Positions 28,105 through 38,130 of a DNA stretch of 64,000 bases are shown one piece after another. The notes beneath the pieces are model-generated. The model searched no databases, had not been told where the DNA came from, and worked only from the letters and a program-made list of their open reading frames with translations. Numbering within the stretch: the first letter of the stretch is position 1; each line of letters begins with the position of its first letter. This stretch comes from an unicellular cyanobacterium SU2 (GTDB lineage: Bacteria; Cyanobacteriota; Cyanobacteriia; Cyanobacteriales; Microcystaceae), in assembly GCA_002110465.1 (NCBI GenBank), contig NEED01000082.1:120966-184965 (forward strand). Reading direction: 5' to 3'. Made by a program: the position numbers and the translations under genes.

Positions 28105-29409
28105 ATGATTAAAGTGGTAGGAATTGGGTTAGACGGGGCAATAGGATTAAGTCAAAATGTTCAAGATTTTATTAATCAATCTACCTTGTTAGTGGGAAGT
28201 GAACGTCATTTAAGTTATTTTAATAGCCATCCTGCTGAAAAAATAGTTATCAAGAATTTTAGTCACTCAATTGAACAAATTAATCAAGCCAAGAAAACCC
28301 ATAAAAATATTGTTATTTTAGTAACTGGTGATCCGTTATTTTTTGGGTTGGGAAGATTATTATTAGAATATTTTAGCTCAGAAGAATTAGAATTTTATCC
28401 CCATTTTAGTTGTGTTCAATTAGCGTTTAATCGTCTCAAAGTTCCCTGGCAAGATGCTAAAATAGTGAGTGGTCATGGTCGAGAATTAGATGAATTAACT
28501 ACTCTTTTAAAACAGGGAGTTGAAAAAATTGCTATTTTAACGGATAAAAACAATAATCCATCAGCGATCTCCCGTCTTTATCTTAGTTTAAATTTACCTG
28601 ATGATTATGACTTTTGGGTGTGTGAAAATTTAGGAGATAATACCGAGAAAATACAAAGATTTTCGGGTCAAGAGTTAGCCAAGAAGAATGCCAAAAATTT
28701 TGCTTCTCTTAATGTTGTTATTTTATTGCAAAACTCCAAGAATAATCTTTCAACAATAGATAATAATAAACTACCATTATTGGGATTACCAGATCATCTA
28801 TTTTTGACCTTTCAAGATCGTCCAGGTTTAATTACCAAACGAGAAATTCGCATTAATATTTTAGGAGAATTAGCATTACAAAATCAACAAGTTGTTTGGG
28901 ATATTGGCGCAGGAACAGGTTCCGTATCCATTGAAATTGCTAGATTATGTCCTGATTCCCAAATATATGCCCTAGAAAAAACGGCAATAGGAATTATATT
29001 AATCAAAAAAAATTGTCAACGTTTCAATATCTTGAATATTATCCCCGTTCCTGGAAAAGCCCCTGATAGTTTAACCAATTTACCCCAACCCCATCGCATT
29101 TTCATTGGAGGCAGTGGTGGAAACATCATTTCAATTTTAGAAGTCTGTAAAGAAAAGTTAGCTAATGATGGGATATTGGTTATGGCATTAGCAACCCTAG
29201 AAAATTTAGCCATCAGTATCGACTGGTTTAAAGAAAAGTCTTGGGATTATCGACTATTAAACGTACAGATTTCTCAGTCTGTCTCTATCGTCAATTTAAC
29301 ACGCTTTTCTCCATTAAACCCAGTAATATTACTGCGAGCAACTCCCATGAATAGAGGGGAAGAGGGCTTCGACTGTCCCTCAGCCGAAGGGAGAGGGGGA
29401 AATCTTTAA
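28105..29409 (+). CDS. cobL: Precorrin-6Y C5,15-methyltransferase (decarboxylating), CbiE-CbiT fusion
   Basis: The 434-residue fused enzyme has an N-terminal CbiE tetrapyrrole-methylase domain (about 1-205; VVGIGLDGAIGLSQ, VTGDPLFFGLGR) and a C-terminal CbiT domain (about 215-400; SAM motif VWDIGAGTGSVSIEIA). It methylates C-5 and C-15 and removes the C-12 acetate carboxyl in cobalamin synthesis. The last about 17 residues (GEEGFDCPSAEGRGGNL) are encoded by a G-rich repeat related to the one ending the DUF3685 gene and are probably not part of the ancestral protein. Confidence 0.94.
   Translation: MIKVVGIGLDGAIGLSQNVQDFINQSTLLVGSERHLSYFNSHPAEKIVIKNFSHSIEQINQAKKTHKNIVILVTGDPLFFGLGRLLLEYFSSEELEFYPHFSCVQLAFNRLKVPWQDAKIVSGHGRELDELTTLLKQGVEKIAILTDKNNNPSAISRLYLSLNLPDDYDFWVCENLGDNTEKIQRFSGQELAKKNAKNFASLNVVILLQNSKNNLSTIDNNKLPLLGLPDHLFLTFQDRPGLITKREIRINILGELALQNQQVVWDIGAGTGSVSIEIARLCPDSQIYALEKTAIGIILIKKNCQRFNILNIIPVPGKAPDSLTNLPQPHRIFIGGSGGNIISILEVCKEKLANDGILVMALATLENLAISIDWFKEKSWDYRLLNVQISQSVSIVNLTRFSPLNPVILLRATPMNRGEEGFDCPSAEGRGGNL
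29353..29405 (+). repeat. G-rich dispersed repeat forming the 3' end of cobL
   Basis: GAGGGGAAGAGGGCTTCGAC is followed by TGTCCCTCAGCCGAAGGGAG and AGGGGGA. It resembles 20130-20188 in order of motifs (G-rich run, GGCTT, CAGCCGAA, G-rich run), and both are translated as the last residues of a gene. Confidence 0.5.
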
Positions 29410-29517
29410 TTTCTATCTATTTCCTGACTAAACAGTCACTTTGGTTTTCCTTAAGCAACTAAAGTCGATTAAAGTTTAGGATAGGTTAAGCCCAAAGGAA
29501 TCTTTCAATTACTGATA

Positions 29518-30555
29518 ATGAGACAACTGCACAACGCCTTTACATTATTTCTGAGTTTGCTGGTAGAAGCCTTTCCCTTTCTGCTGTTGGGGGTACTATT
29601 GTCAAGTTCTTTACTGCTGTTGATCGATGAAGGAAAATTGATCAAAACCTTGCCGAAAAACCCCTTTTTAGGGGCATTAGCTGGCAGTTGTGTGGGGTTT
29701 TTATTTCCAGTATGCGAATGTGGTAACGTCCCGGTCGCCCGACGACTGTTAATGCAGGGACTTCCCACCTCAGCAGCCATCGGGTTTTTACTCGCTGCCC
29801 CCACCATTAACCCGATTGTGGTCTGGTCAACCTGGGTAGCCTTTCGGGGTCAGCCAGAAATCGTTGTCTTTCGGGTGGTGTTTTCCTTAGCGATCGCTGT
29901 CACTATGGGTTGTATTTTCAGCGTCCAAAAAGATCCTCGCCCTTTCTTACAACCCTTTTTAGCCCAAAGAGTTACGAGGTTACGTTATCAACCCCAGAAA
30001 CAGAATTTTTCATCCCAAGGGCGTAGCAATGATAGTCCTCTATTATTACAGTCAGGAACCTTTTTACTCGATAAACCCGGAAAACCGCTATCAATGGAGG
30101 GAATGGCCGCGTCTACCCTAACCCTATCAACCACAGACTCTCGAGTATGGACCCAAAGATTAAAGCTAGTGATAGAGAATGTGGTACAAGAATTAAGGGA
30201 ATTAGGCGGAATGTTGATTCTAGGAAGTGCGATCGCCGCCGGCTTACAGGTGTTTGTCCCCCGCGAAATTATTCTTAATTTGGGGCAAGGAACCATTAGC
30301 TCTATCATCGCTATGATGGTCTTAGCAGCAGTTGTCTCTATTTGTTCAACGGTAGACTCCTTTTTTGCCCTTTCCTTTGCTTCTACCTTTACCACCAGTT
30401 CTTTACTGGCGTTTTTGGTGTTTGGTCCGATGATTGACATTAAAGCGATCGGCTTGATGCTCTCTATATTCAAACCCAGAATGCTAATTTATTTATTTGC
30501 CTTAGTTGGTCAATTAACCTTTATCTTAGCCTTGTGTCATAGCTATTTCTTCTAA
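29518..30555 (+). CDS. YraQ/DUF318-type permease
   Basis: The 345-residue multi-helix protein belongs to the permease family that includes YraQ and ArsP-like proteins. Hydrophobic helices flank the conserved segment CECGNVPVARRLLMQGLPTS and the following AAPTINPIVV; a second CSTVDSFFALSFAST segment lies in the C-terminal half. It is followed 39 bases later by the TIGR03943 gene, a known two-gene arrangement. Substrate not established; metal or organo-metalloid export is a guess from relatives. Confidence 0.88.
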   Translation: MRQLHNAFTLFLSLLVEAFPFLLLGVLLSSSLLLLIDEGKLIKTLPKNPFLGALAGSCVGFLFPVCECGNVPVARRLLMQGLPTSAAIGFLLAAPTINPIVVWSTWVAFRGQPEIVVFRVVFSLAIAVTMGCIFSVQKDPRPFLQPFLAQRVTRLRYQPQKQNFSSQGRSNDSPLLLQSGTFLLDKPGKPLSMEGMAASTLTLSTTDSRVWTQRLKLVIENVVQELRELGGMLILGSAIAAGLQVFVPREIILNLGQGTISSIIAMMVLAAVVSICSTVDSFFALSFASTFTTSSLLAFLVFGPMIDIKAIGLMLSIFKPRMLIYLFALVGQLTFILALCHSYFF

Positions 30556-30594
30556 GATAAAAGCTGTGTGTAATGAGGTGATACTAATATACGA

Positions 30595-31419
30595 ATGGCT
30601 TTTCTTTCAAGATTACAACCCTCCTTAATCCTAAAACGTCTCCTCCCAGGATTAGATGTACTGGCCTTGTTAGGTTGGGCAATATTATTGTTTAAATATT
30701 GGGTAACGGGTCAGTTAAAGTTATTGATTCATCCTAATTATTTTGGGTTAGTTTTTGTTACCAGCATCATCCTATTCGTGTTAACTGGCGTGAAAGGGTG
30801 GCAATGGTTCAAAACCTTACGGCGAAAATCTATGACCTCAGAAGAGTTTGAGGCGGTTCAACATATTACCTTATTTCCTCCTGGGTGGGGCAGTGGCTTG
30901 TTAATTGTGACGGCGATCGCTGGATTAATAATTCCCCCAACCATTTTTGACAGTCAAATGGCATTACAACGGGGAATTTCTGAGTCTTTACCTATTACCC
31001 AAACCCAAACCCAAACCTTTCGGGCTACCATAAAACCTGAAGAGCGATCGCTCATAGAATGGATTCGTACTTTGAATGCTTATCCTGAACCGGATGCTTA
31101 TGAAGGACAAAAAGCTAAGGTGACCGGATTTGTTGTTCATTCCCCCGTACTCCCGGAAAACTATATTTTTTTGAGTCGTTTTATTATTACTTGTTGTGCG
31201 GTGGATGCTTATCCTGTCGGATTACCGGTGAAATTAGAAGGCGATCGCAGTGCCTATCCCCCCGATACTTGGTTGGAAGTAGAAGCACAAATGATGACAG
31301 AAACTCTTAAAATTGATACCCAAACCATGCAAGAAACCCCTACCGAAAAACGACAGTTGGTGTTAGATGCTAAGTCAATTAAAATCATTCCGACTCCTGA
31401 TGATCCTTATGGATACTAA
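30595..31419 (+). CDS. TIGR03943 family putative permease subunit
   Basis: The 274-residue protein has several N-terminal hydrophobic segments (LDVLALLGWAILLFKYW, LVFVTSIILFVLTGV, GLLIVTAIAGLIIPPTIFD). A soluble C-terminal domain carries the family motif YEGQKAKVTGFVVHSP and FIITCCAVDAYPVGLPV. These proteins are encoded next to YraQ-type permeases and are thought to form a complex with them. The CC pair in FIITCCAVDA is a conserved family feature that could bind metal (inference). Confidence 0.88.
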   Translation: MAFLSRLQPSLILKRLLPGLDVLALLGWAILLFKYWVTGQLKLLIHPNYFGLVFVTSIILFVLTGVKGWQWFKTLRRKSMTSEEFEAVQHITLFPPGWGSGLLIVTAIAGLIIPPTIFDSQMALQRGISESLPITQTQTQTFRATIKPEERSLIEWIRTLNAYPEPDAYEGQKAKVTGFVVHSPVLPENYIFLSRFIITCCAVDAYPVGLPVKLEGDRSAYPPDTWLEVEAQMMTETLKIDTQTMQETPTEKRQLVLDAKSIKIIPTPDDPYGY

Positions 31420-31483
31420 CTTCTGATAATCATTAATCAACTGTAATCACATAAAAACTTCAATCATTCGGGACATCTCACTT

Positions 31484-32995
31484 ATGACTATGCCAACAGG
31501 TAAATTACTTCTACACCCCATTGATAAAATTTCCCTATTTCTCATCGCAATTTTTATGGTTGTCATAGGCGGTTTGATCATAGGGGATAAAACCTGTGGT
31601 AGTGAATGTTTCTTGAGGAAAGGCCCTCGAATCAAAAGCTTTAGTTGGCAAAATCAGCACATTGGGGCAAAAGATCAAGCGTTTATTTTAACTTTTGATC
31701 GCCCTATGGATACAGCTAGTGTAGAAGCTAATTTAGTGATTGATCCTCCTCTTCCTGGTAAATTTAGCTGGGCTGGACGAAGACTAGCTTATACCTTAGA
31801 AAAACCTGCCCCTTACGGACAAACTTATCAAGTTCAACTGTCTGAAGCGAGGGAACGGTTTAGGCAACAAGGAAAACCGGGGGAAGTGATGGAACCGTTT
31901 GTGGGAGAGTTTCAAAGCCGCGATCGCGCTTTAGCTTATATTGGAACCCAAGGGGAAGAACAAGGACGACTGGTTATTTACAATTTAACCCAACAAATTA
32001 AACGGATTTTAACCCCTGATGATTTGGTGGTTATGGATTTTGAATTTTATCCCCAAGGCGATCTCCTTCTTTTTTCGGCTGCACCCCAGGGAAGAGGCAT
32101 TGATGGGTTACGGGAATTGCAATTGTATACGGTGACAACAGGCATTAATAATGGGGTAGATAACCCAACGGCTAACCCACCAGGAAAAGTACAACTGGTA
32201 CTTGATAATGAAGACTATCAAAACAACCAATTTGATTTATCAGATAATGGGGAAATTATTGTATTACAACGGGTTAATCGCAACAATCCGGCTGATTTTG
32301 ACCTGTGGATGCTCAAATCTGGAGACAAACCAGAACGGTTGAAGGTGACGGGGGGCGAGTTTTCAATTACCCCTGATAGTCAAACTTTAGCAGTTGCTAG
32401 GGGGGAAGGCATTGGGATTTTACCCTTGGAACCTGGGGCTGAACCCTTGGATTTTTTGCCAAAATTTGGTCAATTGCTTAGTTTTTCTCCCAATGGGTCG
32501 GCGGCAGCTATGGTCGATTTTAATACGGATGATGCTAATTTACGTTACACACGGTCACTTTTTTATGTCAATAATCAAGGGGTGCAAAAAGAACTCCTAA
32601 ACACTCAAGGATCTATTGTTGATTGTGAGTTTAATTTAAAGGGAACCATGCTTTATTGTTTACTAACAGAGTTAGTAAATGCTGAACAATATAAAGAACA
32701 ACCTTATTTTGCAAAGTTCGATGTTAAAAAAGGTACAATGGTTCCCCTAGCTACTTTATCAGATTATCAGGATATACAAATTAGTTTAGCTCCTGATGGT
32801 TTAGCTCTTTTATTTGATCAAGTGATCACCAGTGATAATCCTCTTTTTAATGATAAATTAACGAGCAATTCAGGAGCAGCAATTGTCGGCGGTAAATTAT
32901 GGCTATTGATTCCACCGATGCAAAACAATTCTAATACTCAAGTGGAATTAAAAGAGTTACCTTTAGTTGGTTTTCGTCCCCAATGGTTACCTTAG
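31484..32995 (+). CDS. Membrane-anchored protein with Ig-like domain and beta-propeller
   Basis: The 503-residue protein has one N-terminal membrane segment (ISLFLIAIFMVVIGGLIIG). A Big_5/SbsA-type Ig-like domain follows (about 55-145; FILTFDRPMDTASVEANL, RRLAYTLEKPAPYGQTYQVQL), then a region of WD40/TolB-like blades (about 150-500; FEFYPQGDLLLFSA, FSITPDSQTLAVARG, LLSFSPNGSAAAMV). No catalytic motif is visible, so a scaffold or binding role in the periplasm is likely. The family is otherwise not recognised. It is on the same strand as the permease pair, 64 bases downstream. Confidence 0.75.
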   Translation: MTMPTGKLLLHPIDKISLFLIAIFMVVIGGLIIGDKTCGSECFLRKGPRIKSFSWQNQHIGAKDQAFILTFDRPMDTASVEANLVIDPPLPGKFSWAGRRLAYTLEKPAPYGQTYQVQLSEARERFRQQGKPGEVMEPFVGEFQSRDRALAYIGTQGEEQGRLVIYNLTQQIKRILTPDDLVVMDFEFYPQGDLLLFSAAPQGRGIDGLRELQLYTVTTGINNGVDNPTANPPGKVQLVLDNEDYQNNQFDLSDNGEIIVLQRVNRNNPADFDLWMLKSGDKPERLKVTGGEFSITPDSQTLAVARGEGIGILPLEPGAEPLDFLPKFGQLLSFSPNGSAAAMVDFNTDDANLRYTRSLFYVNNQGVQKELLNTQGSIVDCEFNLKGTMLYCLLTELVNAEQYKEQPYFAKFDVKKGTMVPLATLSDYQDIQISLAPDGLALLFDQVITSDNPLFNDKLTSNSGAAIVGGKLWLLIPPMQNNSNTQVELKELPLVGFRPQWLP

Positions 32996-33003
32996 TTTGT
33001 CCA

Positions 33004-33960
33004 CTATAATCTCTCGGCTCGACTCCGAAGATCATAATAAATGATGCCTTTAATTGATTGCCAAAGAGGTAAAGCCGCTATATTGAGAAAGGAAAATATT
33101 AAAATAGTTGAGACAATAGCACCAGCAATCGAAGTCCAAAACCCGATTAATATAGCAGGAGAAAAAGTAGATTCTTGTAAGAATGGACTGATAAAAACTA
33201 ATAACATTATTAGGGGAATTGAAGATAATAGATAAACGGGTATAGTCATTAAAAAAGTAACGGTAATTATTAAAAGAATGTGCCAAGAAAATCCTTGACT
33301 TAATTTCCAACTTCGACTAATGGCTTTAACCGGATCTAATTCTTGTTCTATCCCTAAAGAAACTTCTGGGATAAAAAATCGAGCATAGATCCATACATAA
33401 CCTAAAAAGTAACAAAAATTCCCCATTAACCTGAGTAAATTACTAGCACCTCCTTCTATTTTTGAAGCGGGAAACTCAAAGATTAACCCTTGGAAAATGG
33501 ATAGGGCTAAACTAAAGAATGATAAAATTAAGTTGACAATAAATTGTAATCCCAAAAACTGCCATAATTTTTGAATGTTTTTCCGTCCTTCTTGAATCGT
33601 TTCTGGTTTATTGATTAATTGACTAAAAGCCAGTCTTGAAAGCAAAGCAGCATTGACCAAATATTTTGAACTACAATAAACGACAAACACAATCCATCCA
33701 GGAATAACTAATAATAAAATTCCCAGTAGTCCCCAGTTTAGAGAAGATAAATTATTAAGAGATGCAATTGTAAATAAGATGACAAATAAGGCAATAATAA
33801 TTAAAAGAGAAAACAAGGGAAGCAATGACCACAAAGCAGCTTGAAAAGCAATTTTTAAATAAGCTTTATGGTTATCTCGATAAAGACGCAAAGCGGCACT
33901 AAGGACTTTAACAACACTCAAAGGTTGCATTGGTTGGGAAGAATTAGGCATTTCATTCAT
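33004..33960 (-). CDS. Multi-pass membrane protein, function unknown
   Basis: The 318-residue protein has about six hydrophobic segments. An amphipathic N-terminal part (VVKVLSAALRLYRDNHKAYLKIAF) is followed by repeated helices; PVKAISRSWKLSQGFSWHILL resembles the inter-helix motif of DUF975 or glycerophosphodiester-phosphodiesterase-type membrane domains. No enzyme motif is seen. It is convergent with the preceding gene, whose stop is 8 bases away. Confidence 0.7.
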   Translation of the reverse strand: MNEMPNSSQPMQPLSVVKVLSAALRLYRDNHKAYLKIAFQAALWSLLPLFSLLIIIALFVILFTIASLNNLSSLNWGLLGILLLVIPGWIVFVVYCSSKYLVNAALLSRLAFSQLINKPETIQEGRKNIQKLWQFLGLQFIVNLILSFFSLALSIFQGLIFEFPASKIEGGASNLLRLMGNFCYFLGYVWIYARFFIPEVSLGIEQELDPVKAISRSWKLSQGFSWHILLIITVTFLMTIPVYLLSSIPLIMLLVFISPFLQESTFSPAILIGFWTSIAGAIVSTILIFSFLNIAALPLWQSIKGIIYYDLRSRAERL

Positions 33961-34142
33961 TACTAATATACTTTATTTGTTAAAAAGCTTCATATTTTTA
34001 CGCTATCTTAGCTTGATTTTAGTTTTTTTTTATAAAAATTAATCAAAAATTAATCAAGATTTAATACTCGAAATAATGGATTTTAGCACTCTACAGCATT
34101 GAATGTAGACAAAAAAATTTATCGACATAACCCAATATTTAA

Positions 34143-34826
34143 TCAATGATTCTCAAAGTAAAATTGAGCGTATTCTTGAAGCAGTTCCTTATTATCAATT
34201 TTAGAAAGAATATATAAACCCCCATCTCCTCCCCTACCGATCCGTAACTCTGCATCCAAATAAGTAATATCAAAGTTGGGAACTCGTCCTTTCGGATTAC
34301 GGGCTGGTACAATTTTAAAAGGATTTAACCGAGGTGTTTTAATTTTACCAATTTTTTCGATAGCTAGATAACGCTTTTTGAAGTTAATATTGAGTCGCTT
34401 ATTAGGAAGAGGTGAATAATTTTCTTTGGCTAGTTCAAAAGTAGCTGTCACTAAAACATATCCAGAAACTAGGCCTAAACGATGTTTAACAAAAGCCTGA
34501 TTAAAAAAAGAGTTCGTTGCCAGATCAATTACTTGATAAACCGACCCTAATTTTAGACCATACTTGAGAGCGGTTAATCCACGAATTTCCCTAGCAGTTG
34601 AATATTCCAACTGCCAAACCCCATCGAGGAGATTAACAGCATATAAAAGAGGAGATAAATTAGGATTTTGGGCTTCTAGCTTTTGCGTTAATTCATCAAT
34701 TTCTTGAGCGATCTTATCGTCTAAGCTAAAGTCAGTAATAGGAGATTTCAGTTTAATCTCCGTAGATGTTTTAAGCTCTTCAATCTTGGTTAGCAGTTGC
34801 TCTTTTATCTTAGTTCTTTTGTTCAA
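34143..34826 (-). CDS. PAP/fibrillin family protein (plastid-lipid-associated)
   Basis: The 227-residue protein matches the PAP_fibrillin lipocalin-like fold: the entry motif NLLDGVWQLEYSTA, the middle strands TNSFFNQAFVKHRLGLVSGYVLVTATFEL, and the C-terminal signature NFDITYLDAELRIGRGGDGGLYIL. Fibrillins associate with thylakoid lipids and plastoglobule-like bodies and help with photoprotection. A helical N-terminus (about 1-55) precedes the domain. It is divergent from clpC. Confidence 0.9.
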   Translation of the reverse strand: MNKRTKIKEQLLTKIEELKTSTEIKLKSPITDFSLDDKIAQEIDELTQKLEAQNPNLSPLLYAVNLLDGVWQLEYSTAREIRGLTALKYGLKLGSVYQVIDLATNSFFNQAFVKHRLGLVSGYVLVTATFELAKENYSPLPNKRLNINFKKRYLAIEKIGKIKTPRLNPFKIVPARNPKGRVPNFDITYLDAELRIGRGGDGGLYILSKIDNKELLQEYAQFYFENH

Positions 34827-35068
34827 AGCGTTAACCTGGCATTGCTAGTCGATGGCTCACTCTAGAATAGTCTAAACTTCACCCAAAAACTGCATTTCTC
34901 AACGATTCTTTATTAGAAGAGCAAAAAGCAGAACTTATGAATTTGCCCAACTCTTCCCACACCTCCCAATTAAAAAATTCGGCTTTCCCTACTGCGATCG
35001 CCCTCCAAAACAAGCTAAAGTATGAATAACAAGATGAAGAAATGTAACGAGCCAAGCTCCCCCCAATC

Positions 35069-37441
35069 ATGTTTGAATATTTCACCGACAAAGCCATCAA
35101 AGCCATCATGTTAGCCCAAGAGGAAGCCCGTCGCATGGGACAAAACTTGGTAGGAACAGAACACCTCTTGCTCGGTTTGATCGGCGAAGGAACCTCAACC
35201 GCATCGAGTGTCTTACAAGAATTTGGCCTAACCTTGGCACAGACAAGACGAAATGTTGAAAAAATTAGAGGAAAGGGGGCCGGTTTTAGTCCTAGTAACA
35301 TACCGTTTACCCCGATTGTCAAAGGCATTTTAGAAAAAGCTTTCCATAATTCTCGTCAACAGGGCGATCGCTACGTTAACCCAGAACATATTCTCTTAGC
35401 CCTCATTGCTGACCCCAACACCGTAGCCACAAAAATTTTAAAACAGCAAGACATCGACCTGGAAAACATTCGCATCACTCTAATCAAAAGATCTGGAGAA
35501 CAACAACCTGTGGCGGTTGCCGCTGGAGAAGACTCTTCTATTTTTGATTCCCCCTCTGAAACTAAAACCAGTTTAAAAGATTTTGGCACTAACCTGACCA
35601 AACGGGCTAAAGAAGGGAAGCTTGACCCCATGGTGGGACGAACCACCGAAATTGAAAGGGTCATTCAAATTCTCGGTCGCCGCACGAAGAATAACCCTGT
35701 CTTGGTAGGAGAACCTGGAGTGGGAAAAACCGCGATCGCTGAAGGACTTGCCCAACGCATTGTAGACGGTGATCTCCCAGAAATGCTTCTCGATAAAGAA
35801 GTCATTATCCTAGACATGACGTTATTAGTCGCCGGAACCCGCTTTCGGGGAGAATTTGAAGAACGTCTCAAAGGCATTGTTAATGAAGTCCGTAACGCTG
35901 GAAATATCATCCTAGTGATCGATGAAATCCATACCCTAGTCGGTTCAGGAGCATTAGGGGGTAACATGGATGCCGCTAACTTGCTTAAACCTGCATTAGC
36001 TAGAGGTGAACTACAATGTCTAGGAACGACAACCCTAGATGAATACCGTCAGTATATCGAACGAGATGCAGCCCTTGAACGTCGCTTTCAAAAGGTGATG
36101 GTTGGGGAACCTTCTGTCGCAGAAACTATCAACATTCTTCACGGGTTACGCAAAGAATACGAAACCTATCATAAGGTTAAGTTTGATGATCATGCCTTAG
36201 AAGCAGCTGCTACCTTAGCAGAACGTTATATTAGCGATCGCTTTCTTCCTGATAAGGCAATTGATCTCATTGATGAAGCCGGATCTCGCATTCACCTACG
36301 TCATTCTTTACAAACGAAAAAAGCCTCTGGCGTTGAAACCGACGATCAAGCACCTATTATTAACCCAGACTCTTTAGTCCCTGTGGTTGATGAAGAAGAT
36401 ATCGCCCAAATTGTCACCGCTTGGACAGGAATTCCTGTTAATAAACTGACTGAAACTGAGTCAGAATCATTACTACATCTCGAAGATAATTTACACGAGA
36501 AAATTATTGGTCAAGAAGAGGCAGTGAAAGCAGTTTCTCGCGCTCTGCGTCGAGCAAGAGTCGGGCTAAATAATCCCCATCGTCCTGTGGCTAATTTTAT
36601 CTTTGCCGGACCCACAGGGGTTGGTAAAACTGAGTTAACAAAGGCCTTAGCACAGTATCTATTTGGCTCTGAAGACGCGATGATTCGCCTCGATATGTCA
36701 GAGTTTATGGAACCCCATACAGTTTCTAAGTTAATCGGTTCACCTCCTGGATTTATTGGCTATGAAGAAGGAGGACAATTAACTGAAGCAGTTCGCCGTA
36801 AACCCTATAGTGTGGTTCTTTTTGATGAGATTGAAAAAGCGCACCCTGATGTCTTTAATTTACTGTTACAACTGCTTGAAGATGGTCGCTTAACGGACTC
36901 TAAAGGTCGTACTGTTAACTTTAACAATACCTTGATTATTATGACCTCTAATGTTGGGTCTAAAGCAATTGAAAAAGGCGGTACTGGCTTTGGGTTTGAA
37001 ACTAATAGTGACGGCAATGAAGCTCAATATCAAAGGGTTAAGGAGCTAGTTAATGACGAAATGAAGCAATATTTCCGTCCTGAATTTTTAAACCGTCTTG
37101 ATGATATTATCGTCTTCCGTCAATTGACTAAACCAGAAGTCACAGCAATTGCTGATCTTCTCTTAAAAGAAGTGGCTGAACAATTGTCCGAACAACGCCA
37201 AATTACCTTAAGGGTGACTAATGGATTTAAAGAAAGAGTCGTTAATGAAGGCTATGATCCGAGTTACGGTGCAAGACCTTTACGTCGTGCCATTATGAGA
37301 CTTTTAGAAGATAGTTTAGCTGAGGCTATTTTATTGGGTAAAGTCAATGATGGAGATAAAATTACTGTGGGGGTTAATGAACACAATGAAGTGACAGTTA
37401 ATCCTGTAGAGCAGCCTGTTTTTGTTCGTTCGATTAGTTAA
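35069..37441 (+). CDS. clpC: ClpC-type AAA+ unfoldase lacking the middle (M) domain
   Basis: The 790-residue protein has a ClpC N-domain (two repeats, about 1-145), AAA-1 with Walker A GEPGVGKT (213-220) and Walker B VIDEIHTL, and AAA-2 with Walker A GPTGVGKT (514-521) and [13 protein letters not shown] ClpP-binding-type loop (GTGFGFE) is present. Between IHLRHS (about 408-413) and [11 protein letters not shown] (about 439) there are only some 25-30 residues. Ordinary ClpC has about 65-70 there, including the coiled-coil/UVR M-domain that binds adaptors. The protein should form hexamers and feed ClpP, but adaptor control may differ. No clpP is adjacent. A terminator follows at 37488. Confidence 0.93.
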   Translation: MFEYFTDKAIKAIMLAQEEARRMGQNLVGTEHLLLGLIGEGTSTASSVLQEFGLTLAQTRRNVEKIRGKGAGFSPSNIPFTPIVKGILEKAFHNSRQQGDRYVNPEHILLALIADPNTVATKILKQQDIDLENIRITLIKRSGEQQPVAVAAGEDSSIFDSPSETKTSLKDFGTNLTKRAKEGKLDPMVGRTTEIERVIQILGRRTKNNPVLVGEPGVGKTAIAEGLAQRIVDGDLPEMLLDKEVIILDMTLLVAGTRFRGEFEERLKGIVNEVRNAGNIILVIDEIHTLVGSGALGGNMDAANLLKPALARGELQCLGTTTLDEYRQYIERDAALERRFQKVMVGEPSVAETINILHGLRKEYETYHKVKFDDHALEAAATLAERYISDRFLPDKAIDLIDEAGSRIHLRHSLQTKKASGVETDDQAPIINPDSLVPVVDEEDIAQIVTAWTGIPVNKLTETESESLLHLEDNLHEKIIGQEEAVKAVSRALRRARVGLNNPHRPVANFIFAGPTGVGKTELTKALAQYLFGSEDAMIRLDMSEFMEPHTVSKLIGSPPGFIGYEEGGQLTEAVRRKPYSVVLFDEIEKAHPDVFNLLLQLLEDGRLTDSKGRTVNFNNTLIIMTSNVGSKAIEKGGTGFGFETNSDGNEAQYQRVKELVNDEMKQYFRPEFLNRLDDIIVFRQLTKPEVTAIADLLLKEVAEQLSEQRQITLRVTNGFKERVVNEGYDPSYGARPLRRAIMRLLEDSLAEAILLGKVNDGDKITVGVNEHNEVTVNPVEQPVFVRSIS

Positions 37442-37487
37442 ATCAAGTGTCAGCAATATAGTCGTCTATTTGAAATTATTCTCTTGA

Positions 37488-37519
37488 GGGGGTTTAACAT
37501 AGTTAACCCCTTATTTTTT
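37488..37519 (+). terminator. Rho-independent terminator after clpC
   Basis: GGGGTTTAAC pairs with GTTAACCCC (one bulged T) around ATA, followed by TTATTTTTT. Confidence 0.8.
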
Positions 37520-37707
37520 AATAAACAATTATTTCTTAATTTTCAGAATTAATTCACCTATATTCTATATTCTGCTATGCTTATAACTTTCTACTTGTCT
37601 ATCTTTATGATTAATCAACATTTATTTTGAGGACTCCATGCTGGCAATAGATAGATAAAAATATTGTTAGAATTAGATAGTCGATTGTCAGGAAAGTTGA
37701 ATCCGTT

Positions 37708-37875
37708 ATGTCTAGTCAATCCCAAAATGAACAAGATATCATTCTTATTGATGTGCAATTGAAAAATGGCGCAACTGTTCAAGTCAATATAGATCAATTA
37801 GGAGAGTTTTGGGAAGCTAATGCTGATCAGGTAGCGATTGATTATGGTAAACCCCGTCGTCCCCGAAAAATCTAA
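37708..37875 (+). CDS. Small hypothetical protein, 55 residues
   Basis: An ATG at 37708 with AGGAAAG about 12 bases upstream opens a 55-codon frame ending at TAA 37873-37875. The peptide begins MSSQSQNEQDIILIDVQLKN, is acidic in its first part and ends basic (DYGKPRRPRKI). The pattern of a short beta-rich domain plus a basic tail (GATVQVNIDQLGEFWEANAD) looks like a real protein rather than chance. Family not recognised. It stands alone after clpC's terminator. Confidence 0.6.
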   Translation: MSSQSQNEQDIILIDVQLKNGATVQVNIDQLGEFWEANADQVAIDYGKPRRPRKI

Positions 37876-37897
37876 ACTTCTGCTAATAATTATTCAT

Positions 37898-38072
37898 CTA
37901 ATAGTAAATAACGACTGTTTTATTGATAAGTTGCGGTTCAACCTGACCTCCAGACTCAAGTATTTCCATAGTTTGAGCAAGATATATATTGAAATTGTAG
38001 AAAATTTTGTAAGCTGTTTTTGGCTCATCTCTGGGATGACTTTTATAGATTTCTTGTTTACCTAACTCAATA
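37898..38072 (-). pseudogene. Coding-like remnant without a start codon
   Basis: On the minus strand an open frame of about 58 codons ends at a TAG (37898-37900). It reads as protein-like sequence (segments GKQEIYKSHPRDEPKTAYKI and FYNFNIYLAQTMEILESGGQ). No ATG/GTG/TTG lies at its beginning; the frame runs up into the terminator hairpin at 38081. It looks like the C-terminal end of a lost or truncated gene. Family not recognised. Confidence 0.35.
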
Positions 38073-38080
38073 TAAAAAAT

Positions 38081-38104
38081 CCTCCGTACTGTAACAGTCG
38101 GAGG
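38081..38104. terminator. Bidirectional hairpin terminator downstream of the CAAD gene
   Basis: CCTCCGTACTG (38081-38091) pairs with CAGTCGGAGG (38095-38104) with one bulged T. TATTTT follows on the plus strand, and on the minus strand the hairpin is followed by ATTTTTTAT. It ends the minus-strand CAAD gene, 27 bases after its stop. Confidence 0.8.
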
Positions 38105-38130
38105 TATTTTAATTGAACCAAAAAGCCTGG

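Noticed and set aside
37838..38065. Plus-strand open frame of 75 codons
   Set aside because: It overlaps the small CDS and the protein-like fragment on the opposite strand, and its translation has no recognisable features.
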